Shown: positions 1-7,300 of the stretch, piece after piece
Layout of the letters: the number at the start of each line of letters is the position of its first letter
Position numbering within the stretch: position 1 is the first letter of the stretch
DNA from: Microbispora sp. ZYX-F-249
GTDB taxonomy: Bacteria > Actinomycetota > Actinomycetes > Streptosporangiales > Streptosporangiaceae
DNA length: 64,000 nucleotides
Reading direction: 5' to 3'
Assembly: GCF_039649665.1 (NCBI RefSeq)
Contig: NZ_JBDJAW010000025.1
Coordinates: 57,435 to 121,434, forward strand
The notes under the pieces: generated by a model
Database searches by the model: none
Seen by the model: only the letters and a program-made list of their open reading frames with translations
What the model was told of the DNA's origin: nothing
Translations under genes and position numbers: made by a program

Positions 1-152
1 CTGTCCTCCTCTGCGGTATCGGGGATGGTGAGGGCGGTCTGGCCGCATTCACGGCACTCGACCAGGCCGCGCAGGGGGTCGAGCCACAGGACGTTGAGCG
101 CGCCGCAGACCGAGCAGCGCAGCCCGTCGAGGAAGTGCGCCAGGCCGTTCAT
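1..152 (-). CDS. Small zinc-ribbon protein of the transfer operon, partial at left edge
   Basis: The start codon is the ATG at 152. It overlaps the stop of the upstream translocase gene by four bases (ATGA), so the two are translationally coupled. About 50 residues are visible and the rest lies beyond the left edge. The fragment has two Cys-x-x-Cys pairs (RCSVCGA and ECRECGQ) about 20 residues apart, which is the spacing of a zinc ribbon. Small zinc-ribbon proteins are common next to tra genes in actinomycete conjugative elements, but their role is mostly unassigned. No function is claimed beyond probable zinc binding. Confidence 0.7.
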   Translation of the reverse strand, partial: MNGLAHFLDGLRCSVCGALNVLWLDPLRGLVECRECGQTALTIPDTAEED

Positions 153-1576
153 GCGGCCTCGCTTCGACTGCCGTACTCAGCGACCATCGCCCGGATATCG
201 GCGTCGGAGACGTAGGCCGCCCGAACCCGGACAGGCTCGGGGGAGGTCTCCAGTCGGACGTAGCCGATGCCCGCGCCGAGTGCGGGGACGGGTGAGATGT
301 GGTCGGCGAGTGCTCCTCGGTCGCGTGCGCCGTCGCCGAGGACCATGTCCACCTGTTCGCTCTCGTCGAGCCGGAGGGCGATCTTGTCGGGGAACAGGTT
401 GCGGATGTTCACGACCTCCTTGCGCGGGTCCTGAAGCGCGGCCATGACCCCGATGCCGACCGCCCGGCCCTGCGTAGTGAGCGTGGCCAGGGCCGCCGTG
501 ATCCGCTGACGAAGGCCCTTGTCCGACTGGTAGGCGGTCAGGAACGCCACTTCATCCACGAGCACCAGGACGAACGGGTCATCGACGGTCGGCGTGTGCG
601 AGCGCTGCAGGCCGGCGAACCGGTCGGCCCGCTCCTGCATCACGCACACGGCCTCGTCGAGCAGGTCGGCGCACTCCTTCGGATCGGCCGCATACCTCGC
701 ACCGAACAGCGCCCGTCCGAAGGACAGTTCCATCCGCTTGGGGTCGAGCGCCCAGACCTGCACCAGCCCGACCCTCATCGCGGGGAGGAGGCCGCGGATG
801 GTCGACCACAGCCATGAGCCCTTACCGGCCCCGGTCGCGCCCGCGATCAGAACGTGCGTGCCGTGGACCTTGAGCCGGTACGGCGTGCCGTCCTCACATT
901 GGCCGACCTCCACCGGCCCGACCGTCGACGACTCCGGAACCGGGACGGCGGGCAGGGGTTCGGCGAGGGGATCACGCCGGGGGAAGGTGAGGACGAGCCG
1001 CCCGGCCTTGGCGACGGCGACGCGGCAGGAGGTGGAGCCGAAGCCATGGGCCAGGTGCTCGGTGCGGTCGGCCCAGTCCTTGACGGCCTGCCCAGACAGC
1101 ATGCGCACGGTGACGCGGTCGGCCCAGCCATCGCACTCGACCCGGAGCAGGCGGGGCAGGTAGTCGCGGCCCTGGAGGTGACGGCCGAGCCCGGACACGA
1201 TCATCACCGGTTGCCAGTGCCGCCGGTAGATCCAGAACCGGCGCCAGAAGGCCAGCAGCCGCCAGCCGATCCAGCGGGCGAACGATGCCCGGTCGGCCAG
1301 CACCCAGCCGAACAGCAGCGAGCCGGGGATGGTGACGGCGGCGACCGCCGTGGGCCAGCCGTACCGGACCCAGATCACGCCGGGGACGGCGAGCACCGCC
1401 ACCGCGACCGGATGGACGAGAAGGGTACGGACGAGCCCGGCGACCAGGCGGCCGAGGAAGACCAGGATCGTGAGGATCGCCGGGGTCTGGACGACGGCCG
1501 GTTTGAACACGACCGCCGTGTCTGGAGTGGTGGACACGAGGTTACGGACCTCGCCACCGGGAAGGCGCTTGAGCAT
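149..1576 (-). CDS. FtsK/SpoIIIE-type DNA translocase (TraB-like conjugation protein)
   Basis: A 475-residue membrane-anchored ATPase expected to pump double-stranded DNA between cells, as TraB proteins do in Streptomyces-type conjugation. The N-terminus has two or three hydrophobic segments (residues about 31-50, 54-71 and 75-94). The ATPase domain has a Walker A at about 245-253 (GATGAGKGS) and a Walker B ending in VLVLVDE. The frame is open further upstream, but this ATG has an AGAGAGGAG ribosome site about 10 bases before it and the upstream part reads as an unrelated frame. It is the last complete gene of the leftward operon and overlaps the zinc-ribbon gene. TraB identity rests on context (Pra-like gene, AICE layout); chromosomal FtsK is larger. 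Confidence 0.85.
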   Translation of the reverse strand: MLKRLPGGEVRNLVSTTPDTAVVFKPAVVQTPAILTILVFLGRLVAGLVRTLLVHPVAVAVLAVPGVIWVRYGWPTAVAAVTIPGSLLFGWVLADRASFARWIGWRLLAFWRRFWIYRRHWQPVMIVSGLGRHLQGRDYLPRLLRVECDGWADRVTVRMLSGQAVKDWADRTEHLAHGFGSTSCRVAVAKAGRLVLTFPRRDPLAEPLPAVPVPESSTVGPVEVGQCEDGTPYRLKVHGTHVLIAGATGAGKGSWLWSTIRGLLPAMRVGLVQVWALDPKRMELSFGRALFGARYAADPKECADLLDEAVCVMQERADRFAGLQRSHTPTVDDPFVLVLVDEVAFLTAYQSDKGLRQRITAALATLTTQGRAVGIGVMAALQDPRKEVVNIRNLFPDKIALRLDESEQVDMVLGDGARDRGALADHISPVPALGAGIGYVRLETSPEPVRVRAAYVSDADIRAMVAEYGSRSEAA

Positions 1577-1662
1577 AAGCTGAACTCCTCTCTTGTGATG
1601 CGCAGTCAGGGAGAGACCGAGGGGCCGCCGGAAGTTGCCGCTTCCAGCGGCCCCGCTTCGTG

Positions 1663-1965
1663 TCAGGCCGCCGACTCCATGGCCTGGGCGTGCTCGGCGT
1701 GCAGGCGCTCGCAGTCGGCCAGGTACCGCGCGGCGGCGTTGAAGATCTCCCGCGCCATGTCCAGGTCTTCGGAAGTAACCGGCCCGGCCCCGGTCGTCGA
1801 GACCGTCACGTCCGCCTCGTCGGACTCCAGGACCAGGTACGGCCGCCCGGACTCCAGCACCCGAGCACGCGCCCGAGTGATCGAGGCGTAGAACGAGATC
1901 CCGATACGGGGACGCTGGCCGGGGTCGATCGACATCGACACGTGGGTGTAGGGACCGTGCGCCAT
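1663..1965 (-). CDS. Small conserved protein of the AICE transfer operon
   Basis: About 100 residues, no signal peptide or membrane segment. The N-terminal half looks like a small beta-rich domain (SIDPGQRPRIGISFYAS) and the C-terminal half is a helix rich in Ala, Glu and Arg. The start may be the ATG at 1965 or the GTG one codon earlier; both overlap the stop of the upstream gene. The C-terminal helix resembles that of its upstream neighbour (both read 'D...AR...AA.....' before a terminal helix), so the two may be distant paralogues; this is an impression only. Function unknown. Its place between the Pra-like gene and the translocase suggests a transfer or maintenance role. Confidence 0.7.
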   Translation of the reverse strand: MAHGPYTHVSMSIDPGQRPRIGISFYASITRARARVLESGRPYLVLESDEADVTVSTTGAGPVTSEDLDMAREIFNAAARYLADCERLHAEHAQAMESAA

Positions 1966-2234
1966 CACGCCACCCCGCGACCGTTGGCCAGGCCGTGAAA
2001 CCGCCGCTCGACCGACCGGGCGAACGAGGCCGCCTCACGAGCGAGCTGCCGGGCGAACTCGACATCGGCCGGGCTGACCTGGTCGCTGTCCGAGGTGCTC
2101 AGTAGCACCGAGGTCGTACCGAAGTCCAGCGCCAGCACCGGCGTCCGGGCCGGGTACGGCATCGTCTTGGCCGAGGCCCCGCCCCCGGTGTTGAGGCTGA
2201 TCACAACCGAGGGCCGCACCGTCCGCCGCCCCAT
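1965..2234 (-). CDS. Small conserved protein of the AICE transfer operon
   Basis: An 89-residue cytoplasmic protein with no motif I can name. The start is the ATG at 2234, which overlaps the stop of the Pra-like gene in a TGATG junction, so it is read by coupled translation. The centre contains LALDFGTTSVLLSTSDSD and the C-terminus is a predicted helix with several Arg and Ala residues. Both flanking genes are in the same tight operon. Function unknown; it belongs to the element backbone rather than to the cargo. Confidence 0.7.
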   Translation of the reverse strand: MGRRTVRPSVVISLNTGGGASAKTMPYPARTPVLALDFGTTSVLLSTSDSDQVSPADVEFARQLAREAASFARSVERRFHGLANGRGVA

Positions 2235-2644
2235 CACGCCGCGTCCTTCGCAGCGTTGCCCGTCTTGCCGGCCCCGGTGCGTGGAGCCCGCATCACCCGA
2301 GCCGATATCGAGTAGGCCAGCCGCCCCGTCGCCTGATGGACGTACGGCTTGACCTCCAGCCCGTCGAACTCGGCCGGGGCGAGCGGCACACCCGGCAGCG
2401 ACGGCGGGATGACCGGCTGAACCTCGGCGAGGATCTTCACGGTCACCGTCTTCTGCGCGGCCTTGAGCGAGGGGTCGGCGTCCATCACCGGGACCTGCCA
2501 GACCGGAAGACCAGTCAGCTTGTCCTTGGCCTGGGTGTCCCGCTTGGCGTCGAAGTCCTTCGCCGCGGTCACCTCGCCCACGACGTAGCAGCCGTGCGGG
2601 AACAGCAGCTCGAAGCTGATCGGGATGGGTCCTTGCAGTGCCAT
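2234..2644 (-). CDS. Pra-like replication/integration/excision activator of an AICE
   Basis: A 136-residue protein of the family annotated in actinomycete elements as plasmid replication, integration and excision activator, named after Pra of pSAM2. I recognise it from the typical N-terminal pattern (FELLFPHGCYVVGEV), the central VWQVPVMDADP and the later AEFDGLEVKPYV. Known Pra switches on replication and excision genes; how members of this family act is not clear from the sequence. The start has a very strong ribosome site (AAGGAGGTGGT) eight bases upstream. It is the first gene of the leftward transfer operon, and its promoter region carries three copies of a palindromic site. Family assignment is from memory of the pattern, so moderately sure. 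Confidence 0.75.
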   Translation of the reverse strand: MALQGPIPISFELLFPHGCYVVGEVTAAKDFDAKRDTQAKDKLTGLPVWQVPVMDADPSLKAAQKTVTVKILAEVQPVIPPSLPGVPLAPAEFDGLEVKPYVHQATGRLAYSISARVMRAPRTGAGKTGNAAKDAA

Positions 2645-2660
2645 CGTTCACCACCTCCTT

Positions 2661-2764
2661 GTCCACCCCCCTAGACGGCGACGGTCGGTCCGCAACGGAA
2701 ACTGTCTAGGGGGCTATGCGGAAGACAGTAGCCTGCATCTACCCAGCTGTCTAGGGGGGTAGAC
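2661..2764. promoter_or_regulatory. Cluster of operator-like palindromes (GTCTA-N6-TAGAC) before pra
   Basis: Three sites lie in the 5' region of the transfer operon. The one at 2749-2764 has perfect arms GTCTA and TAGAC around six G residues. The one at 2661-2676 has one arm mismatch (GTCCA). At 2704-2719 there is a good left half (GTCTAGGGGGC) with a poor right half. The same palindrome reappears at 6393-6408 and, with one arm mismatch each, at 6417-6432 and 7219-7234, always upstream of another gene of this element. The remaining bases between 2765 and 3014 contain no other clear signal. Confidence 0.6.
2725..2753 (-). promoter_or_regulatory. Predicted promoter of the pra-traB operon
   Basis: On the minus strand a -35 TAGACA (2748-2753) and a -10 TACTGT (2725-2730) are separated by exactly 17 bases. 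The -35 box overlaps the right arm of the palindromic site at 2749-2764, so a protein bound there should block RNA polymerase. Prediction only. Confidence 0.5.
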
Positions 2765-2779
2765 GTAGTACACAAATAT

Positions 2780-2962
2780 TCATGGCAGCGTCCGGTCATC
2801 TTCGATCGCTATGCGAGTCGACCGTAAGGCAAGGCTGTCAGACCCACGTGGGCCAACCACGTGCCGAGCTTCCTTAGCGGCACTCTGTTCACTTGCCGCA
2901 TGCGTCTCGAGCCGCAGAACGACCACGCCATGGACCGTCAAATCCCGAACAAACTTAGCCAT
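2780..2962 (-). CDS. Possible small protein, unsupported
   Basis: A 60-residue reading frame starting MAKFVRDLTVHGVVVLRLET. The strand-then-helix pattern with alternating hydrophobic residues resembles small element-encoded proteins, and the base composition matches the adjacent DUF262 gene rather than the transfer operon. However, no ribosome site is visible before the ATG at 2962, and the frame stays open into the opposite-strand DUF262 gene. It may be chance. No function can be given. Confidence 0.25.
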   Translation of the reverse strand: MAKFVRDLTVHGVVVLRLETHAASEQSAAKEARHVVGPRGSDSLALRSTRIAIEDDRTLP

Positions 2963-3014
2963 AGCTACTACGCTGGCGTCGCTAGATGCGGCCGGGCCGT
3001 AAGGAGTAGCAGGC

Positions 3015-4154
3015 ATGACTGACAACGGGCAAGATCAACTTGACTTTGACGTAGAGTCCGGGGAACCCGTCGAGCTTGACCAGGAGGATGTTGAGAGCCT
3101 CCAAGAGGCCGATCCGGAACCTGCTCGAGTTTCCTATACCGGCTCTGACTTCGACGCTGAAGGGCTTGTGAGGCGGCTAAAGAGGGGTGACATCGTTATT
3201 CCAACTTTCGGTCACCCTGAGGATCCGCCAATAGAGACAGCGCGCTTCCAAAGAGATTTTGTCTGGCGCAGGCCTCAGATGGATCGATTTATTGAGTCGC
3301 TGCTGCTTGGCTATCCAATTCCCGGAATTTTCTTGGTGCAGCAGGTGGACCGGAGATACCTGGTGCTGGACGGACAACAGCGACTCCGCACACTCGCTGC
3401 CTTCTATGAAGGACTCCACGAGAAGCGCGAGTTTGCTCTTCGTAACGTCGCCACCAAGTTCCAGGGCCTCACGTACCGCACTCTTACCCCTGAGGTGCGC
3501 CGAACACTGGATAATACGTTCATCCAGGCAACCATTGTGCAGACGGATGGCTCAACAGATTCCCTGGACGCCGTGTATCAGGTGTTCGAACGCCTCAACT
3601 CCGGCGGTACACAACTGACGCCACATGAGATCAGGGTCGCCTTGTACGCGGGTGATTTCATCGATCTTCTCACAGAATTGAATGCCGATCCGAACTGGCG
3701 AAACTTGTATGGCAGAAAGTCTCCTCGTTTGAGGGACCAAGAAGTTATCCTGCGAATAATCGCGCTGTATACCTCGCCAGGAACGTATAAGCGTCCTCTG
3801 AAAAAATTCCTCAACGACTTCGTGGGCCAGAACAGGGATCTGGAGTCCCTCTCCGCCGAACTCGTTGAGACACGTTTCCGGCTGGCGGCTCAGCTCATCA
3901 ATGAGGGAGCCGGCCCGCGAGCTCTCCGCCGACAGTCGGCTCAGATCAATACCGCACTGACTGAGGCGATCTTCGTTGGTCTCATTAGGAGACTTGATGC
4001 AGACGCATCCGTGACTGCAGCGGACGTTGGGCAAGCCATCGAGCGGCTCCTTGGTAACAAGCGCCTGGAGCCCGCTATCTCCCGGGCTACGGCGGACGAA
4101 GAAAGCGTGCGAACGAGGCTGGCCGTGACTACTCAGGCCTTCGCCGCAATATAG
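3015..4154 (+). CDS. DUF262 domain protein (GmrSD-type), first gene of a defence-like pair
   Basis: A 379-residue protein with the N-terminal DUF262 domain of GmrS-like and other phage-defence proteins. The diagnostic motifs are visible: FQRDFVW at residues 78-84, followed by a 'ids-LL-GyPIPgi' helix, and LVLDGQQRL at 116-124, the ParB/sulfiredoxin-fold motif that binds and hydrolyses nucleotides in characterised relatives. The first 40 residues are acidic and probably disordered. No GmrD-type HNH domain (DUF1524) follows in the same chain, so this is not a full GmrSD fusion. The start has AAGGAG 9 bases upstream. The HEPN gene begins 13 bases after its stop, suggesting a toxin/sensor pair. 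Codons are clearly less GC-rich than in the transfer operon, consistent with acquired cargo. Confidence 0.85.
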   Translation: MTDNGQDQLDFDVESGEPVELDQEDVESLQEADPEPARVSYTGSDFDAEGLVRRLKRGDIVIPTFGHPEDPPIETARFQRDFVWRRPQMDRFIESLLLGYPIPGIFLVQQVDRRYLVLDGQQRLRTLAAFYEGLHEKREFALRNVATKFQGLTYRTLTPEVRRTLDNTFIQATIVQTDGSTDSLDAVYQVFERLNSGGTQLTPHEIRVALYAGDFIDLLTELNADPNWRNLYGRKSPRLRDQEVILRIIALYTSPGTYKRPLKKFLNDFVGQNRDLESLSAELVETRFRLAAQLINEGAGPRALRRQSAQINTALTEAIFVGLIRRLDADASVTAADVGQAIERLLGNKRLEPAISRATADEESVRTRLAVTTQAFAAI

Positions 4155-4167
4155 GAGGCGCCATATA

Positions 4168-4668
4168 ATGGCTAATCGGTGGCCTCCATGGGAAGTCACC
4201 AGCCTTAAAGTAGGCTTGGAATCCCTTAGTAACTTGGTTGAGAAACCTGCGGATCATAACCTGTCCGATGAAGTTCATGGCTGGTTATGTCGCCTTCTAG
4301 TCGTCCGTTCCTGCGGGTATCTAGAGCAGGCGACTATAGAAGTTTGCCGTAGTTACCTCGATGGTAAATCCGGTGGCCTAGTCAAGTCGTTCGCGAAATC
4401 CTGGCTCGATAAAAGTAGGAACCCTACCCCGGACAACCTCCAGCAGCTAGTTGGGCGTTTTGATAATGGCCTCGGTGAAGAGTTCCAAGAGTTCCTCGGC
4501 CAAGATGATCAGCGAGTATATCGAGAAATTTTCTTTCTTGTTGATCGTCGCAATAAAATTGCCCACGGCCTCAGTGAGAGTGTTGGCCACAAGAAGGCTA
4601 TCCAGTTGAAATGTGTCGTATATGAGGTTGTTGATTGGTTTGTACTTCGGTTAAATCCCAATAGGTAA
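4168..4668 (+). CDS. HEPN-domain protein (RiboL-PSP-like), partner of DUF262 protein
   Basis: A 166-residue all-alpha protein with the HEPN signature R-x4-H at residues 128-133 (RRNKIAHG at 127-134), placed late in the chain as in the RiboL-PSP-HEPN subgroup. In characterised HEPN proteins this Arg and His form a metal-independent RNase site. The start has GGAGG 9-13 bases upstream of the ATG, and the gene follows the DUF262 gene after 13 bases, so the two are almost surely one operon. DUF262 and HEPN genes are known to be linked in defence islands; that this pair kills or arrests phage-infected cells is inference. Base composition is again AT-richer than the element backbone. Confidence 0.75.
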   Translation: MANRWPPWEVTSLKVGLESLSNLVEKPADHNLSDEVHGWLCRLLVVRSCGYLEQATIEVCRSYLDGKSGGLVKSFAKSWLDKSRNPTPDNLQQLVGRFDNGLGEEFQEFLGQDDQRVYREIFFLVDRRNKIAHGLSESVGHKKAIQLKCVVYEVVDWFVLRLNPNR

Positions 4669-4686
4669 CGTGGGCTCTGCCTAATA

Positions 4687-5523
4687 TCAGAGAGCCTCTC
4701 TATTGAGGAACGAAATCCAGGATGCGGTGGCATCATCAGCCGGCTTGCTCCGTGGCCAGCGTTCGCCGTGCGGATCCGTGCGCTCGGCTTCGCGGACCTG
4801 GCGGATCAGCTCAGCCGGACCGTCCTGCGTAAGGACCTCGAGGAGCTGTCGCCAGGTCATGAGGCGGTAGCGGCTGACGGCGTCGGCGGCCCCGTCGGTG
4901 AGCAGGGCCGCGGCGTGTACCTGGTCGGTGGGGATGGTGCCGGTGAGGGCTTGGTCGGCGGCGAGGGGGTCGGTGGAGGCGACCCAGAAGCCGCCGTCGC
5001 GGTTGCGGTATTGGCCGAGGGTTTCGACGTACTCGCGGCGGGCTTCGGCGTGTTCGGGTGTGCCGCCGGTCAGGCTGTCGAGCCGTGCGCGGTGGGGTGC
5101 GGCGACCTGTTCGAGCCGGTCGTCGCAGATCACGATCGGGTCAGGTGTGTCGGTGTCGAGGATGAGGGTGCTGTCGCCGAGGACGAGCCAGTCGAGGTGG
5201 TCGGCGGTTTGGCGGAGCATGATGACGGTGGCGGAGGGGGAGCCGCCGTGGGTCAGGTCGCAGGTGTAGTCGTGCAGTGAGGTGACGTGCTTGATGCCCT
5301 GGGCGAGGAGTTCGGGCAGGGGGCCGGTGCTTTGGGTCATCTCGGCGAGCAGGGTGGAGCCGAGGGTGTGGGAGTACCAGCGCACGCTGTGGGAGCAGGT
5401 CGAGGTGATGCCCGGGGGGATGCTGGCGCCGTCGAGGAGGACGACGGCGTCGGCGGTGGCGGCGATGAAGTCTTCGTTGGGCCGGTCGGGGTAGGCGGGT
5501 TGGCTGGCGAAGGCGACGCGCAT
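4687..5523 (-). CDS. PP2C-family serine/threonine phosphatase-like protein
   Basis: A 278-residue cytoplasmic protein with the metal-binding landmarks of PPM/PP2C phosphatases: RPNEDF followed by VVLLDGAS near the N-terminus, LLTDGAAD in the middle and PADDATA near the C-terminus. It should remove phosphate from Ser/Thr residues of a partner protein. The ATG overlaps the stop of the HTH gene upstream by four bases, so both are made together. Such phosphatases recur in actinomycete mobile elements next to RsbW-like ATPases and HTH proteins, a layout like partner-switching control; the substrate here is unknown. It converges with the HEPN gene, only 18 bases away. Confidence 0.75.
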   Translation of the reverse strand: MRVAFASQPAYPDRPNEDFIAATADAVVLLDGASIPPGITSTCSHSVRWYSHTLGSTLLAEMTQSTGPLPELLAQGIKHVTSLHDYTCDLTHGGSPSATVIMLRQTADHLDWLVLGDSTLILDTDTPDPIVICDDRLEQVAAPHRARLDSLTGGTPEHAEARREYVETLGQYRNRDGGFWVASTDPLAADQALTGTIPTDQVHAAALLTDGAADAVSRYRLMTWRQLLEVLTQDGPAELIRQVREAERTDPHGERWPRSKPADDATASWISFLNREAL

Positions 5524-6365
5524 CAGGTGTCCTCGTGCCGGTAGAGCGGGCTGGCCAGTTCCGCCCGCACTGGTTCCCCGGTTTGCGGGTCGTATTCGAC
5601 GCCGACTACGCAGGAGAAGCGGCGGTCGCCGACCTGCCCCCACAAGGTGGCGATCTCGCTGGCGAGTAGGTGGATGACGCCGAGGGAGCCGTTGGGGTGG
5701 ATACCGGCGATGGCCAGGAACGAGCCGTTGCCGTCCGGGCGGGGCAGTCGGCCGAGGAAGGCCGAGTCGGTGGGCTGCTGAGGGTCGAGCTGGGAGCCGG
5801 AGCGGTACTCGCGCCCGGTGCGGGTGTCGAGGAGCTTCCAGCCGGTGTCGTCGCGGTCCCAGCGGATGACCGGGTCGGCGTCGTACGCCTGGCGCATGGC
5901 GTCGGACATGCGGGGGCCGCAGATGACGAGCAGGCCGGGCCGGTTGAGGTCGATCTGCCCGTCGATGGTGACGTTGTCGGTTGCGACGGTCAGGCCGAAG
6001 GTCCGGGCGAGGTCTTCCAGGCGCTTGCCGGCGCGCATGTCGTCCAGGGCGACCATGGAGCGGCCGGTCGCTGCGTCGTGCCGTAGCGGGGTCACGACGG
6101 TGACGGTTCCGACGCCGAGGAACGCGCCTTCGGGGGCGGGGCCGGTGTGGCGGATCTGGTGGATACGCCCGCGGGACAGCCCGGCCTTCTCGGCGATCTG
6201 CGCATACGACATGCCCCGGGCGTGAAGTTCCTGGATGATGCGGCGGCGGAGCCGGGCCAGTTCGGTGACTTCTTGCTGGGCGGCGTTGAGTCGTTCGGTG
6301 GCGACCCGGAGCAGCAGGTAGGGATCGTCGATCGCGGCGATTTTGTCCAGGTCGCTCGGTGGCAC
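5523..6365 (-). CDS. HTH regulator with C-terminal sensor-like domain
   Basis: About 280 residues. An N-terminal helical segment (residues about 8-45) leads into a helix-turn-helix (MSYAQIAEKAGLSRGRIHQI, about 49-68) like sigma-70 region 4 or resolvase HTHs. The remaining 200 residues hold a separate domain with a LLVICGP segment and a FLAIAGIHPNGSLG segment, a pattern I have seen in bacterial signalling proteins but cannot name securely. The start is the GTG at 6365, preceded by GAGGAGG; the longer frame to 6515 lacks such a site and would run through the operator. It is the first gene of the phosphatase operon and has two palindromic operator-like sites just upstream, so it is a candidate autoregulator. 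Confidence 0.7.
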   Translation of the reverse strand: MPPSDLDKIAAIDDPYLLLRVATERLNAAQQEVTELARLRRRIIQELHARGMSYAQIAEKAGLSRGRIHQIRHTGPAPEGAFLGVGTVTVVTPLRHDAATGRSMVALDDMRAGKRLEDLARTFGLTVATDNVTIDGQIDLNRPGLLVICGPRMSDAMRQAYDADPVIRWDRDDTGWKLLDTRTGREYRSGSQLDPQQPTDSAFLGRLPRPDGNGSFLAIAGIHPNGSLGVIHLLASEIATLWGQVGDRRFSCVVGVEYDPQTGEPVRAELASPLYRHEDT

Positions 6366-6392
6366 GGTTCCTCCTCGGTGGTGCGCTCCCGA

Positions 6393-6432
6393 GTCTAGGC
6401 CCCTAGACGAAATGCCGTCTATCCCTCTTGAC
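6393..6432. promoter_or_regulatory. Two operator-like palindromes before the HTH-phosphatase operon
   Basis: At 6393-6408 the arms GTCTA and TAGAC are perfect and separated by six bases; counting the inner bases the palindrome is GTCTAGG/CCCTAGAC with one central mismatch. A second site at 6417-6432 has GTCTA and TTGAC (one mismatch). They lie 28 to 67 bases upstream of the GTG start at 6365, where an operator would be expected. They match the sites before pra and before the RsbW-like gene. Confidence 0.6.
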
Positions 6433-6511
6433 AGTACGGTTTTGAGGGGTTTGCCGCTCTTTGGGTCCACGGCCCGGATCGCTGAGCGCCGGTTGGGGAC
6501 ACCGCGCGGGC

Positions 6512-6787
6512 TCACCGCGTCATTCCCGTCAGCAGGGCCGCCCAGACCTCACGCGCGCGGGCGAGGGGCCAGTGGTGGGTCTCGCGGATCTCGGGTGCGT
6601 CCTCGTTTTGGAGGGTGCGCCGAATGAACCCCTGCCCGCCCGCCTGGCACAACTCATAGACCATGGCGAGGCAGTCGCAGGTCCAGGCGAGCACGCGCAC
6701 CCGCGCTCCGTCCGAGGGTTCGAACCATTCCAGCTTCTTGCACCCGGGTTGCCGGCGATCGGGGACGTGTGGGCTCACGCAGGTCAT
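6512..6787 (-). CDS. Small conserved protein coupled to the RsbW-like ATPase
   Basis: A 91-residue protein whose ATG overlaps the stop of the upstream ATPase gene by four bases (ATGA). It has three Cys in its first 40 residues (GCKKLEW, WTCDCLAM) and a C-terminal amphipathic helix. I recognise the arrangement of a short protein of this kind after RsbW-like ATPase genes in actinomycetes, but no function is established. It may be a partner of the ATPase. No membrane segment or signal peptide. Confidence 0.6.
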   Translation of the reverse strand: MTCVSPHVPDRRQPGCKKLEWFEPSDGARVRVLAWTCDCLAMVYELCQAGGQGFIRRTLQNEDAPEIRETHHWPLARAREVWAALLTGMTR

Positions 6788-7203
6788 GACCGGGACGTCG
6801 CCTGTGCGGCGGCTGCAATCGGGTCGACCTTGAGCAGCGCCCAGACGGTACGGCCGGCCTGGCTGCCGTACACGCCCCAGTTGTCGGCCAGGGAGGCGAC
6901 CAGCAACAAGCCGCGGCCGCCCTCGTCCTCACTGGGCCGTACGAGCCGGGGAAGGCTGGGGCCGCCTTCGTCGGTGACGCCGAGCCAGATCTGATCGGGT
7001 TCGGCCTGGATGCTGACGGTGAACTTGCCGCCGAACCGGGCCGAGGCGGTGTGCCGGACGGCGTTGGTCGCCAGTTCGCTCACGATGAGCTCGGCCGACT
7101 CGACGACATGCCAGTTGCCGAGGGTGGCGGTGATGAAGCGGCGGGCTTCGGTGACCGAGGCGGGACGGCCGAGGAAGTGCCGGGACAGGCGCCATGGGGG
7201 CAT
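6784..7203 (-). CDS. RsbW-like GHKL ATPase (anti-sigma-type kinase domain)
   Basis: A 139-residue stand-alone GHKL ATPase domain. The N-box is visible (LIVSELATNAVRHTA), as are the G1 box (GVTDEGG, standing for D-x-G-x-G) and G2 (DEGGRGLLLVASLAD). Proteins of this family phosphorylate anti-sigma-factor antagonists or bind sigma factors. I place the start at the ATG at 7203 (MPPWRL), which has GGAG 8-11 bases upstream. The frame extends to an ATG at 7236, but that one lacks a ribosome site and would put the operator at 7219-7234 inside the coding region. The small gene downstream is translationally coupled. The XRE/DUF5753 gene upstream is a standard companion in actinomycetes. Confidence 0.8.
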   Translation of the reverse strand: MPPWRLSRHFLGRPASVTEARRFITATLGNWHVVESAELIVSELATNAVRHTASARFGGKFTVSIQAEPDQIWLGVTDEGGPSLPRLVRPSEDEGGRGLLLVASLADNWGVYGSQAGRTVWALLKVDPIAAAAQATSRS

Positions 7204-7218
7204 GGGACACGCTCCGTC

Positions 7219-7234
7219 GTATAGGGGGCTAGAC
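7219..7234. promoter_or_regulatory. Operator-like palindrome before the RsbW-like gene
   Basis: GTATA and TAGAC arms around GGGGGC, one mismatch from the GTCTA-N6-TAGAC pattern seen before pra and before the HTH gene. It lies 16 bases upstream of the preferred ATG at 7203, so a bound protein would block transcription or early elongation. Confidence 0.5.
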
Positions 7235-7300
7235 ATGCCTACGATCAGGAGCGTATGACCAACGTTAGAAGGTTCTCAAGGAATACGACGCATAAATGCG

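Noticed and set aside
6365..6515. Longer N-terminus for the HTH protein
   Set aside because: It would translate through both operator palindromes and has no ribosome site, while the GTG at 6365 has GAGGAGG.
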